From Trichoplusia ni (lineage: Eukaryota; Arthropoda; Insecta; Lepidoptera; Noctuidae), in assembly GCF_003590095.1 (NCBI RefSeq), contig NC_039482.1:16757657-16821656 (forward strand): DNA of 64,000 bases, written 5' to 3'. Below, piece after piece: positions 41,285 to 52,465 of this stretch. Each line of letters starts with the position of its first letter. Position 1 is the first letter of the stretch. The position numbers were made by a program, and so were the translations under genes. The notes under the pieces are model-generated. The model was not told where the DNA came from. It saw only the letters and a list, made by a program, of their open reading frames with translations, and did not search any database.

Positions 41285-41318
41285 ACAGCATAAAGTGTAC
41301 CATTACACTTTATGCTGT
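41285..41318. repeat. Perfect 15-bp hairpin, 4-nt loop
   Basis: acagcataaagtgta (41285-41299) and tacactttatgctgt (41304-41318) are exact reverse complements around loop 'ccat'. It lies in otherwise AT-rich DNA with no recognised gene. It could be a cruciform-forming site, the end of a small mobile element, or a transcribed hairpin, although it is shorter than a typical pre-miRNA. Confidence 0.8.
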
Positions 41319-42840
41319 AATTTTCACTGATTTTATTCTGTGGTGTACAATAAAGAAAAATAATCGTAACATTCCCTTTTCAAGTTAAAACGTACCTCTT
41401 TTACGACTTCTAGCAGCAGACATCCTTCAGTGGTTCATGCAGCATCACGAAAGGTCTCGCTTCCACAACTGCAAAAATACCAGTGTTCTATTTCATGAAA
41501 TCATAGTACCTATAGGTTGCAACAACAATACCGATATCTTATTCAGGGTTACAGTAACAGTTCCATCAACACATTAAAATAACACCTTCCTAATATTTGT
41601 TCTACAATCGGGAGTATTAAGAAAACTAGCGCAGTACCGACACGTCCCAGATTTTTCAATCAATACTTCCAATATTGCAAAAGCTCTTAACTTGAGCCAT
41701 CCGTCTGGAACAGTAGCTTCGTTCGCAGAAATCAGTCTTGGGTGGAAATTACAGAGAATTTTCATTAGAATAGGCTGTTAACTGATAACACCCCATTTAT
41801 TCCCGCGAAGCACCGTCTAATACATTATTGAAGCGGTTTGCGTCTCAATGTTTAGTTCACTTTTTATTATTGTTACCTCGTTATTGTTACGAATTTATGT
41901 CTTTTTGACGTCTTTATTCAAAGATTATTTGATTTCTATTTTTAGGAACTGTTTTTGTTCTTCTTTTTATTGGAGATTTATTTTTGCCCCGTGATGTCAC
42001 TTATCTTGCTTCTTTCCCAAGGTGATTTCAGCGTTCACGAAGATATGTGTTAGTATTTCTCAAAGATACCATTACTCCTATTTGAATGTTTAATTTTTAT
42101 TAAATAGTAAATAAAATGACATCAAATAAGTTTTCTTCAGATTTTATTCGTTTGGGTAGTAAGAAGTCGGAATACCTAACAGACAGTTAAAGACGCCAGT
42201 AAGACAGTGACTCCTTGTAAAATACTCGTACTTAGCTGCATCCGATTAGACTGAAAGCCCAAAATAGTTGTTAAGACTCGGATGATGGGATCTTTACTTA
42301 ATTATCTCACAATAGCTCAATAAGCTACAAACCATGCTTGTACTCATCTTTAACTTAATATAAAGTAAGTTCTGATCCTTTCTCTTGTGCCCTACAGATT
42401 TACACACACAGGATTACTGACGTGTTCACGTATGTAGTTCTGAGTGAGACAAAATGCTCATTGAATTTCATAAGGCGCCGGATTGTGAGCGGACCGAGCA
42501 CCTTCAACTCCAACTTCCTTATAACTACTTTGTTTTATCTTTCTTTGTATTTTGTTTTAGATAGAAAAGTTATTTTTAAAATTTGCTCTGGAATTAAAAG
42601 TTTTTATTTTTAAAAGACTTATTATATAAAAAAGTACGTTTTCAAAGATTTTTAGTTACGTAAGTCGATGTAATGTAAGTCTTAACGTTCTGTAAATAAA
42701 TGAATAAAACAAATTGACAGTTGTTATTTTGCTTGGGCATTCTTTTTAAAAGTTACTCTGTCATAAAGAAATTTGCAACTTGTGCAATGCTGCAGTGGTA
42801 GAAAATATTTTAAAACGTAAAGAGATAAACGTAAAAAGAT
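41319..42840. other. Non-coding stretch, no recognisable gene
   Basis: AT-rich, with no repeat or gene that I can name. Open frames are at most 63 codons. Confidence 0.5.
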
Positions 42841-43030
42841 ATCCCACCAAAAACATTAAATGTAAAAAAATGCCAAGTCTCTCGATGCAGTCTTTCCATC
42901 GTAAAAAGTTTTGAGATCTCATAGAAGCCAAGTCCTATTCAAAATATTTTGTAGTTATAAATCAACATTTAGTAATTGTATCAATAGTTTTCTTTATATT
43001 ATAATTATAGTGACTTGGCAATGAGCACAA
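42841..43030 (+). repeat. Left 190-bp inverted-repeat arm
   Basis: Begins atcccaccaaaaacatt and ends tggcaatgagcacaa. It is identical to the reverse complement of 43347-43536. Confidence 0.95.
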
Positions 43031-43346
43031 GAAGAAACAAATAAAACGGCATATTTGTAGGAGTTGAAAGTTACACACACCGCATGCGTAAACATTAATA
43101 TCACAAAATTAATTTTCTTTTGGTTTATCCGTGTCGTCCCAACCGAATTTCGGCAACGGCAGTCAGTCTTAGTGTACTCTCGATTCATTTACTTTCATAA
43201 AGCGATGGCCCGTAAGGTATTCTTAATTATTGTATTGGAGCATGTAGTCGGTAGTGACCATCATGATTCACACATAACAAATAATCTGATCACTGGTCTC
43301 GTCAGTAACATTTGCACATAATTCCAGGCATCAAGCAGCTTTTAAT

Positions 43347-43536
43347 TTGTGCTCATTGCCAAGTCACTATAATTATAATATAAAGAAAACTATTGATACA
43401 ATTACTAAATGTTGATTTATAACTACAAAATATTTTGAATAGGACTTGGCTTCTATGAGATCTCAAAACTTTTTACGATGGAAAGACTGCATCGAGAGAC
43501 TTGGCATTTTTTTACATTTAATGTTTTTGGTGGGAT
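43347..43536 (-). repeat. Right 190-bp inverted-repeat arm
   Basis: Begins ttgtgctcattgcca and ends gtttttggtgggat. It is the exact reverse complement of the left arm. Confidence 0.95.
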
Positions 43537-43692
43537 CTCATTTATTTTTTGTAAGTGTATTTCTTTCTTTTTTTTTAGGTGTCATAATTTCTAGGACTTC
43601 AGCTACTGCTTTGCTTAGAACCCATTCTCTATCTCTATCTCTTTTGTTTCTTCTCTGAGACTTCGTTACTTCTAATGTAAACAAGCTTAAAC

Positions 43693-43716
43693 TTATATAT
43701 ATATGCATATATATAT
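43693..43716. repeat. AT dinucleotide run with central TGCA
   Basis: A short palindromic (TA)n tract interrupted by 'tgca'. Simple sequence only. Confidence 0.7.
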
Positions 43717-44209
43717 CTACTAACTTACAAACTATAGCTAAACTAAACTAAATAACACGTAAAGTTCTCCGAATATCAATTATCACTACAATATTTTTTA
43801 GTTTCGAAATGGTTTTTCATAGACAGGTGGCGCTATCAAATGAAAATTATCGAATTATTCTGAAGTACTACTTAGACTGCGCTTTGTAACGAAACCATAG
43901 CGCGATTCAGACACGTACAACGCCATCTATCGAGCGCGCATACAATATTTATCGCAATACAATGGAGTTTTAGCTTTATTAATTTAATGAATTATGAATT
44001 TTATGTATTAATTTGTATTAATGATAGTCTGTGTATTACATTTATATTATTCTTTTCTATTCTATGTATGTATTCATCCAATTGAATAGGTACTTAAACA
44101 ACGAACAAAGTTAACAATGCAGTCAAAATCCATACATAATGTTCTTGCCAAACCGCAAATATAAAATTGTTTTCTATGGCATATTATTTTTTAATGTTTT
44201 TATAATTTT

Positions 44210-44560
44210 TCCTTTATATGTGGCTAAGGACCTATCTTGGTGCAAAATTTGAAGTTTCTAAGTCTGCTAGAAGTACCTTAGATTTTTGATGATCTGTCAG
44301 TGAGTCAGTGAGTCAGTGAGTGACAAAATGGTGTAACTTTGATCGACCGTAACTCCTAAACCATTAATTCAATTGGCATGTAATTTCGAACTTAAGCTTG
44401 TTCTAATGCCTACTATTATTCCCCGAAAAGCTAAACTCCTAGCTTTGTCCACGTCGAAGATACAGGGGGGGCGAAACAGCCGCGAATCGCTTCGAGAAAA
44501 GATGGTACGGCCGTGCCCGTTTTGCTCGAGACTTGGCAGGGGCACTGCCGTGCCCTCAGA
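44210..44560 (+). repeat. Lepidopteran dispersed repeat with 8-bp tandem
   Basis: The words 'gcaaaatttgaagtttctaa', 'gatttttgatgatctgtcag', 'acaaaatggtgtaactttga', 'ggggggcgaaacagccgcga' and 'gatggtacggccgtgcccg' occur in an order I recall from a common lepidopteran repeat. Inside it, 'gtcagtga' is repeated in tandem about 3.6 times at 44296-44324. GC-rich complementary words (ggcaggggcactgccgtgcc) near 44534-44553 can form a hairpin. The 83- and 87-codon frames on opposite strands over it are repeat shadows. Confidence 0.55.
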
Positions 44561-44624
44561 TAATCTCATTATCAATTGTAAAAATATCAAATTCGTTAGA
44601 CGACTCATCATTTCATACACACCC

Positions 44625-46230
44625 TTTTTTCAATGACCCTTGCCCACTTCCTTAATAACTCCGAAACCCGTTATTATTCAAATTCTTTTACACAATTCAG
44701 AACCGAAGCTACCAAAAGTCCTACGCAAACAAAGTCAGGGCTATAATCTTGTATAATTATAATACTTTACCGTACAAAGCCGTGCAAAAGGTATTTCTGG
44801 TACAATCATAATTTGTTAAGATTACGCAAACAGGTGCTGTTAACGATATACCTCTGTTTGTTTTTGTTCGCTTACCTTTGTGCATAGAATATTATCGTAC
44901 GAGATAACTTAGCCATTATTTAGGTACGTACTGCCTTTGCCCCTACACATGCCTTGTTAGCTCCATGTTATGATACAATATAATGTGGAGAGGTTTTGAT
45001 TTAGGTATATGTATTTATTGAAGGTGAATGTGGTCAATATAGAAATACAGTAGTTCCAGAAAGCGCTTCGTGGTTCATTGATGGTTTTCTTGTTGTTTTT
45101 TTTATATAAAAACTCCGCCCTAAGGAATTTAATCCTGGTTTGACAAAGACTCAGAATGAACTCACGTCCTACGCGTACAGTGGCTTAGGCGTGGTGACTA
45201 CTCGACTATCTGTGTAGTGAAATACCACTTTTGAGCATGAAAATTAATGTTCATATTAAAGTCAATAGAAGGATAGTGGTCATCACTCTTTATGCAGTCG
45301 CAAATTCTTGTTCCAAAGATGTGATTCCGTAAATTCTCTACTGCAGCGATCGTAAAAAACATTCCTATTTAAAAAAAAAAGCATTCGAGAATTCAACAAT
45401 ATTGTTTTCTCAGAGCATAAGGATACAGCCTACAAAGCTCTGATAATCCAGTATCTTAATATAATAACAATATATTTACATAACAGCCGGTTATCTCCTC
45501 TGCTTAGGCCCCAAGTCCTGCGGGTTCATAATCGTATAGATTCAATAAACTGACGCTTGTACGAGTCTGGAGTTGAGCCAACGTCGTGATCTGACTAGTT
45601 AAACTGTGAACTTGGGTAATTGATGTAGTATGTTATTTGGTTCTAATTGAGTGGTCTATAGCTGCACATGTTCGGAGATCGAAATGGTTTTCTGGTAATG
45701 TATTAAGTGTTTATTTGGACAATTTCTTCTGCTACGAAAATTGTGTCCTTGGGGGATAATTTGTTCGATTCTTTGTCTTTCATGACGTTGGAAAGATTAA
45801 GAGTAAATAAAATATAATTCTGTTTATTCTGTCAGACTCAAAGACATTCTGTAGTACAAGATGGAGAACAATTTAGTATTGAGTATAGACCCACCTAAAC
45901 AAAAATGTTTTGGAGCAAATATAATTTTGTGAACACCTTATCTATTGATTAAATAAATACATCGTCTACATTCGCAGCTTTGTTTAATAATTCCACTATA
46001 GCAACTAGATTCTGATGAATACTGACTTGTCATTTTTTTTTTCATTGCACTTTACTTATTTGTAAAGGAATCAACATATTCATCCGCATCATTGTCGCCT
46101 GGAGGTGTCGGTTGGCGGCATTGACTGAATGCTATTACTGGTTTTTACCTCACACCGAAGATTCCCTAGCATTTTAACTTTACATTTAAATGATCAAATT
46201 GTTGACAAAACAACCAGCACATTACTTCTG
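44625..46230. other. Non-coding stretch, no recognisable gene
   Basis: AT-rich, with no repeat or gene that I can name. Confidence 0.5.
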
Positions 46231-46239
46231 TGTCACTTA

Positions 46240-46460
46240 AAGTACCAGTATGTAAATGGGGAGTATTCGGCGCGGCCTCGGGCGGACAGAGGACGTCCGG
46301 CCGCCAAAACACCACGAAGTCAATAGCGGTGTGGCACCACCATCGACCTCATGTGTTATGCATGACTCCGATGGAAAAGCACATAAGGTTGCATGGAAAT
46401 GCACTAGCTTATGTATGGTCTTCTGGTGTGCATTCAAATGAACGCTCAGTTTTGCTGTCA
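46240..46460. other. GC-rich block, four overlapping open frames
   Basis: The segment is unusually GC-rich ('cggcgcggcctcgggcggac', 'gaggacgtccggccgcc'), and three plus-strand and one minus-strand frames of 61-81 codons overlap in it. Multiple open frames in GC-rich DNA arise easily because stop codons are AT-rich. None resembles a protein I know. It may be a fragment of a transposable element or a promoter-like island; I cannot choose. Confidence 0.3.
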
Positions 46461-46524
46461 AGGGGCACAATTTGAAAGAGTCTTATATATCTTTGCGTGA
46501 GTGAGATTTCTAAATACCAGCTTT

Positions 46525-46700
46525 TATATGTTCCATTGCTAGGCACAGGCCTCTTCAAATAAAGGGAAAATCACCTGATTAGTGATTAGTCTTTAATACC
46601 GCAGCTTTTGGACTGGGCATAGGCATCCCCTTTCTCGTCCCAATTTCTACGGTCATGTGCCAGCCTCATCCAGATTCGACCCCATATCTTTTCTAGGTTT
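46525..46700 (-). mobile_element. RTE-type fragment, diverged
   Basis: The plus strand contains 'attgctaggcacaggcctct', 'gactgggcataggcatccc' and 'catgtgccagcctcatccag'. Each is close to the 'actgctgggcataggcctcc' word at 23.9 kb and to the reverse complement of the 40.4-kb tail. The doubled motif suggests two overlapping old insertions. No open frame. Confidence 0.45.
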
Positions 46701-49700
46701 CTTCACGATGACTTTCTTCTCCAATTATTATTTAATAATTTAGAAAGCACCAATAACTTTGAAGAAGTCACGTTGTTACTTTACCTGCATTGGGATCGAA
46801 TCTGCACTTACAAAGTTATTTATAGAAACGCAAAGCCACCACAAAATTTCATCAGAAAATATTGGAAACAATTAACTGTCAATTAGTAATCCAATAGATA
46901 GGAATATAAAATTACGTCATAATTATTTTATCCCTATTCGTTTTACCTTTTTGCATTTCAATAGTTTCACAAATTACAGTTTGGAAATGTGTAGACTCAG
47001 GCACACGTAGGCACATCTAGTATACAACCATGGACATAGAGCAGAAGAGAAAAGTTGATAACCAACCATAGAACTGGAATACACCGCCAAACTTGCTTAT
47101 TCCCTGTCTGATCTCGACAATCTTTCAAGGTGGTGAAATATAAAATGTAATTGTCTAAACATCATGTGTAGACCTACAAATAATTACATTTCTTCGAGAG
47201 CTATTCGAAAAGTCTGAATTTCATATACATACACTCAATTGGTCACAAATATTGAGCTCAATGATGACTTTTTATTCTAAAGTCAAGATGATCGTCATAT
47301 CCGTTTGTGATGTCACGATCACGTAACTTGAGTGTCTCTTCCTCTTATTCCTTTGCTCCATGCATATAACATAGTGTGCACAGACGCTAGGATATCCTGT
47401 GTCATTATGCGCAGTCGAGGGCCGGAACAAATATCTGCAGATGTTGCACCGTTTGTTTCGATACGGAGTTGTACAACACTTACATGCAGATTTACATGTG
47501 CAGGCTAGATTCGTTAATATTCGGATTTGTGTTTATCTTTATTTGAGATTTTAGAGGACTTAAGTTGTTCGATTTTGGTTTTATACATTAGAAGTGTAGG
47601 GCTTCTAATTATTCAAAGGCCTTTCTAAATAGTTACGTGGATCGGAATTGATTGAGTTTTAAAGCAAGAGACGAGAACGAATATGTAAGTACAAAAACAC
47701 GACTTCAACATGTAAAAATATGCTTGTTTTTGTGCGCTTGTGATTTAAATGTTTGTGAAAACGAATTGAATTCCATAGAGTCGTTTTTTTTATAAAAAAA
47801 AACATTTGAATGATTGATTCGTGCTCGATTTATCTTATTTTGAAAGTACTGTCCTCTGAGGCATTATAAGTACCTTAAGGTAACCTTTGGAAATAATTAA
47901 CGAGCAACCAAAAATACAGTTTCAAATGTCATGATCGCTGGCATGACTCGCTCACACAGTGGCAAGCAAACAAACAGAACTGTAGTACATAACGCATAAC
48001 AAACATAAAGCACTTTACAATGTTAGCTTCAGGATATTTAGCCAGGATGACCACAAACGAGTAGACCTAGCGATCCACAGCTGTGACCCGGCACAAACAA
48101 ACTTACACACAAACATAAAACATGCTAAAAACAACTGTAACACCTTCAACATAAGGCTGGTGGCCACGGCAAAGGTAAGTTGGGTGGGTTAAATAATGTC
48201 ATAGGCATTATACCCCAAACGGCTTATAAGTGTGGGTTTATAAATAGTTGGGCGTTTTGTTAAAAACTTTGCTTTCCACTAATGTTTGGTTGAAATGTAC
48301 AGTTTTATTTGGTTTTTGAAACACTTTAATGTTGTTTGTTCACGAAAATGTATGAAGTTTTGTTTGTGTATGAATGGATAATTATAATGAATAATTATTG
48401 CGGCACCGAAAAACTAAGTATATTTAAGCATATCTTAAATGACATGTCGATAAGTCCATTTACTTTTAAACAGAGCTGTTTTAATTGATTTTACTCTATT
48501 TGTTTGAAATACAAAAGTCACAATTACCCACCATTAAAAATAATGATATCATCTCAAAAAAAAATAGCGCCTTTGTCTATTTCAAAAGCACCATATTTAC
48601 ATGTTTATATATTCAAGTCCAGCGTAAGATTAACAAACAAATACCTCAACTTCATACTCGTAAAAGCATAGTTATGGCTTTATAAACTTTGTGTAACTTG
48701 AAATTCATACTTCCATTCTAGAAACTACAAGCAACTAAAAGTACCGCAAAAATAACTCCAACAAAACACCATCTCTGTTTACCGTCTAATAAATTACCCC
48801 ATATTTCACCGTTATGATGGTATACCTGTAAAGTTGCCATCACTTAGACTGCATTACTTCGTAACACGCTAGTTCTCGCGAGTCCGACCCGCGACACTAT
48901 TTTATTAGCTAACTTTCACAATAAATCCGACTGCCCGTCCGTGACGAATCAAACGACGTGTAAGTATATGTGAGAATAAAAGTGTTTCGTGTATTTTTAT
49001 GTAGTTTTGATAGTATAGAAGCAGAAATATAGAGAATGTGTAAGTAAATTACATTAAGGTTTTATGTATTGTTTTAAACATTTTTTTTTTAAATTTATAA
49101 TGTTTCATATTTCATATAATATTACTGAATTGCAAATGAAATAAAAAATGCAAGAACCTTTTCATATATGTACTTCTGCCACCAGAAAAATAGGATTCGA
49201 AATTCCGTTTTCCAAGATTCTCAGAAATGTTGCAATGTAATGATTGGCTAACTTCACCGTGATTTCTCGAAGCCATGGTCTATCTCACATTCCTCAACAT
49301 AACGAACTAAACATTCGATTGTTAAAAAATATGGTTTTATTTAACCAACAACAGTGCCTTCCATAAATTTGCTGAAAAATAAAATGCTCCCCACAACACT
49401 TGTGGGTATAACAGTACGTAATACGTGTTTGGCATCGATTTATTCTGCACCTTACACCTTAATCCTTTCGCTCCCACTCGCGATCGGACACGTTCCCCGC
49501 CGGCTACCGGACTAGAATAATGCTCAATTTTCTTTGATTTATACGGACCAGAGCAGTTGCAATGAACTTAGTGTGTTGTCTCAAGTAACTCACTAAACAA
49601 ACGAGGTGTGAAAGGCTTTCTATTGTTTCTCAATACGAGTACAATGCTTTAATCCATTGGGCCATTTTTAATATCAGTGTGAGTTACGGATTAATTCTCA

Positions 49701-51750
49701 CTACTGTTGTACTGTGTACTGTGTGGCTGAAGGATTGTTGGTGAGCCATATTGAGTAGTATTTGTGACAATCGGTACCTGATACAATTATACGTATTCAT
49801 ATGACAAGTTGAAAAACCTGAATGCTATGCTGTAAGACGCGAAACAAATGAATAAAAGTCTTTAGTAATAATACTCTCTTGCGGACATAAATTCAAATTT
49901 AAATGCTTAATAATTAAATACAAGGCAGAAATCCACCAGCAAAGCATCAAAGCGGTGCTTCAGCAAATTTTAGGCTTAAATAATATTTGAAAAATACCTC
50001 ACAAATTCTTAATGACGTCATAAATAATTACTCCGACGTTTCCACGTCCAATCAACTTAAGATCGTGAAAGCAGCTTGTTTCAAAGCAGCCTCCTCTTAT
50101 ATGTAAATAACGTTTAATAAAGCCTTCCAAAATGATATGTACATCCTTTGATGTCTGAAAATCTGTCAGAAGCATGTCTGATGAAATCTTTTGTGTAAAA
50201 AAAACACGTAATTTCATTCCGTTCCTTTTAGATTGAACATGAAATTAAGTAAACGATCTTCGTCAACCAATTGAAGTATGTACCAAAGTAAAAAAGATTC
50301 TTAAGGAAAAATCGTTTCAGAATACGCGATGGAAAATCGTTTTGCTGCAACCCATTCATGTGTGGAAATACACGGGGATTAATATCGACCGCGCGCGTGC
50401 CTTTTAAGTTCATTTCAGAGTTGCGTGGAAACCATTTTTGTGTAAGTAGTATTATGATTGATAAATTGATTGGTTTAAACATTTGATTTCTTCCTTCGCA
50501 AGTGAATTTTCCATGTTTCTTGTGACTAGTGACGTAGGTACAGACAGTAGGTACACAGGTAGGCAGATTTGAAGTTTGGTTCAACATTGATTTTTCTGTT
50601 ACTCAGAACTTTTTTAACTTTTATAAATACTTACGTTGTTTTATCCTTCGCCTTCTCTTGTACTTTTATGTCGTTTGACAGAAACAGACTTAGGTGATAT
50701 GACCTGTTCGATTAAAACTGCTACTGACATCTAAGATTTCGTCTCATAATCACGTCATACGAATCAGACTATCAGTTTTGTACATGAACGAATTTCTTTT
50801 GTTTTTCAAACAGTGCCACCGCAGCGCGCCTGCCCCGGTATTCTTGTGGTACATTCCACTCGCGGCCGTCCTGCCCGCGACATTTCCAATGATATTTCGA
50901 TCGGCCGATATGAAAACAGACCGTGATTGAATTGTGATTGGGGTTTAACAATCGGAGATGGGTCTTTACAATAATTCCAAGGCGGAATTCCTATTATTTT
51001 GCAATGGCTTGTATTGTCGAACCGTCCCGCTTAATATCTTTGGCATTCAATAGTAGGTTCTTTGGGGGCACGCTTATGTTCTAATCAACCTTGATATGTT
51101 GCCACATACATATATTTGTTATAGTAGGTACCCGATTAGATGGGCTATCTTTCAATATCTAGTAGTAGATTTATGGACGGCCTTATAATGTTCAACTGGC
51201 CTTGTTACGAACTCATTTTTTCATAGGATGATTTTTTCGTTTATCAACTAAAAATATTTGCTTTTTCTTGCTAAATTTGATCAACGATAATCATAATTCA
51301 ATTAGTTTCTTGCATTGTATTACAATGGACCGTCATTGTCAATTTAGAAGGAAGGGTAGGGTATGATGGCTTAATTAAAACCTCTGTCACGATCAGAACG
51401 TTCCGAGTCATTAAATCTGATTGAAATCAATCGGTTAATCCTTTCACATTAACGCCGAGACTGTCATTTTATCTCCTCCATCCATGGGTACTAAGATAAT
51501 AATGCGGAAGAGATTATTTTTTCCTTCTTTAAAGATTAGCTGTTGGCAGTACAACGCGTAACGGTAGAAATTATGTTTTGTGTGTACAATACCTGTGCGG
51601 TGAGGACTAGTTAACTAGCACTTTTCCTGCGCAAGTGACTTATATACTTTAGGCATTACTACCTTATAGTTGCAAGCCATGTAATACAAAAAGCGGTTAA
51701 ATGCTAGTCGTATCTGAGGCACAGTGTTTCTCTCAAATCGGCTAATCGTC
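46701..51750. other. Non-coding stretch with one GC island
   Basis: No recognisable gene. A GC-richer patch at 50810-50960 ('gccaccgcagcgcgcctgcc', 'cgcggccgtcctgcccgcg') could be a conserved element. A CRE TGACGTCA lies at 50013-50020. The 119-codon minus-strand frame at 50228-50587 has no domain I can recognise and lies in AT-rich, low-complexity surroundings. Confidence 0.5.
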
Positions 51751-51754
51751 GAAC

Positions 51755-51875
51755 TTTATTTGGTTGTTATAGCCGCAACAAAAATAAATACATCATGTGT
51801 AAAAGTTTCAATTGTCTATCTATTACGGTTCATGAGATGCAGCCTAGGTGGTAGTATTAGGGTTCCTTTTACCAA
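51755..51875 (+). repeat. Dispersed repeat copy (propeller family A)
   Basis: 'gtaaaagtttcaattgtct' followed by 'acggttcatgagatgcagcc' and 'gtagtattagggttccttt' aligns directly with 53814-53880 and, upstream ('agccgcaacaaaaataaatac'), with 20745. The 94-codon minus-strand frame overlapping it is not a gene. Confidence 0.6.
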
Positions 51876-52364
51876 AATCACTCCTCTCTTCGACGACAAA
51901 CTTAAACGCTGAAGAAAACTACATTCAATAAGAAACATAGAAATAAAGATTATGTTTTTATCAAAATCATTTTTACTGCGAGTAAGAAGCCTATTTTCAT
52001 CTACAAAACCGATATTAAGCCTAAAGACATTATCCAATTTATCAAATACTGCAAATCTGTACAGATTAAACTGAACAATCTCTACACAAGACCAATTCAA
52101 GTCAAATCTATGCGCCTGCAGAATACGAATCGGACCTATAGATTGCGTTTGTTGCTATTATCATCTCGAATGCACAAAGCTCTTAGCAGGCGGCCGCCTA
52201 AGGCGTGCAGATTGTAACTATTGCCGATGCCTCGCCTTCCATTGATTCCAATTGGTTACTGTTGTGTCTTACCTATATTCTTTCTTTGAGTTTAAGATTT
52301 TGACGTCAAACTAGGCGTGTTATAACTTTGCATGAAGTATTTAAAAGCATTGTCTCAATCTGAC

Positions 52365-52465
52365 ACCAAAACGCGGATATCGTAACACAGTGGTGTAGGT
52401 TTAGTTTGTAAGAGTCTGACACCACTCGCTTTCTCCCTTTAGGAAGTGGGTGACTATGAGAACGA
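52365..52465 (+). repeat. Dispersed repeat copy (family B)
   Basis: Aligns in order with 31545-31665, in the same orientation but diverged. It contains 'accaaaacgcggatatcgta' and 'ctttaggaagtgggtgac'. Confidence 0.6.

Larger units (their letters stand above)
42841..43536. mobile_element. Fold-back DNA element with 190-bp perfect arms
   Basis: The left arm (42841-43030) and right arm (43347-43536) are exact reverse complements over all 190 bases, compared block by block by eye. They flank a 316-bp centre, giving a 696-bp element. Weaker complementarity continues a few bases outside. Each arm carries three 'gccaagtc' octamers: two direct (42872, 42928) and one inverted (about 43012), six in all. 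The centre holds words such as 'gaatttcggcaacggcagtc' that I associate with lepidopteran repeats, and no transposase frame; the 85-codon frame inside is unrecognised. I read it as a non-autonomous TIR/fold-back transposon. Identity of the arms implies recent insertion or gene conversion. No clear target-site duplication is seen. Confidence 0.85.

Noticed and set aside
50228..50587. 119-codon minus-strand open frame, the longest outside the retrotransposon
   Set aside because: No domain, signal peptide or splice context; a frame of this length can occur by chance in 64 kb.
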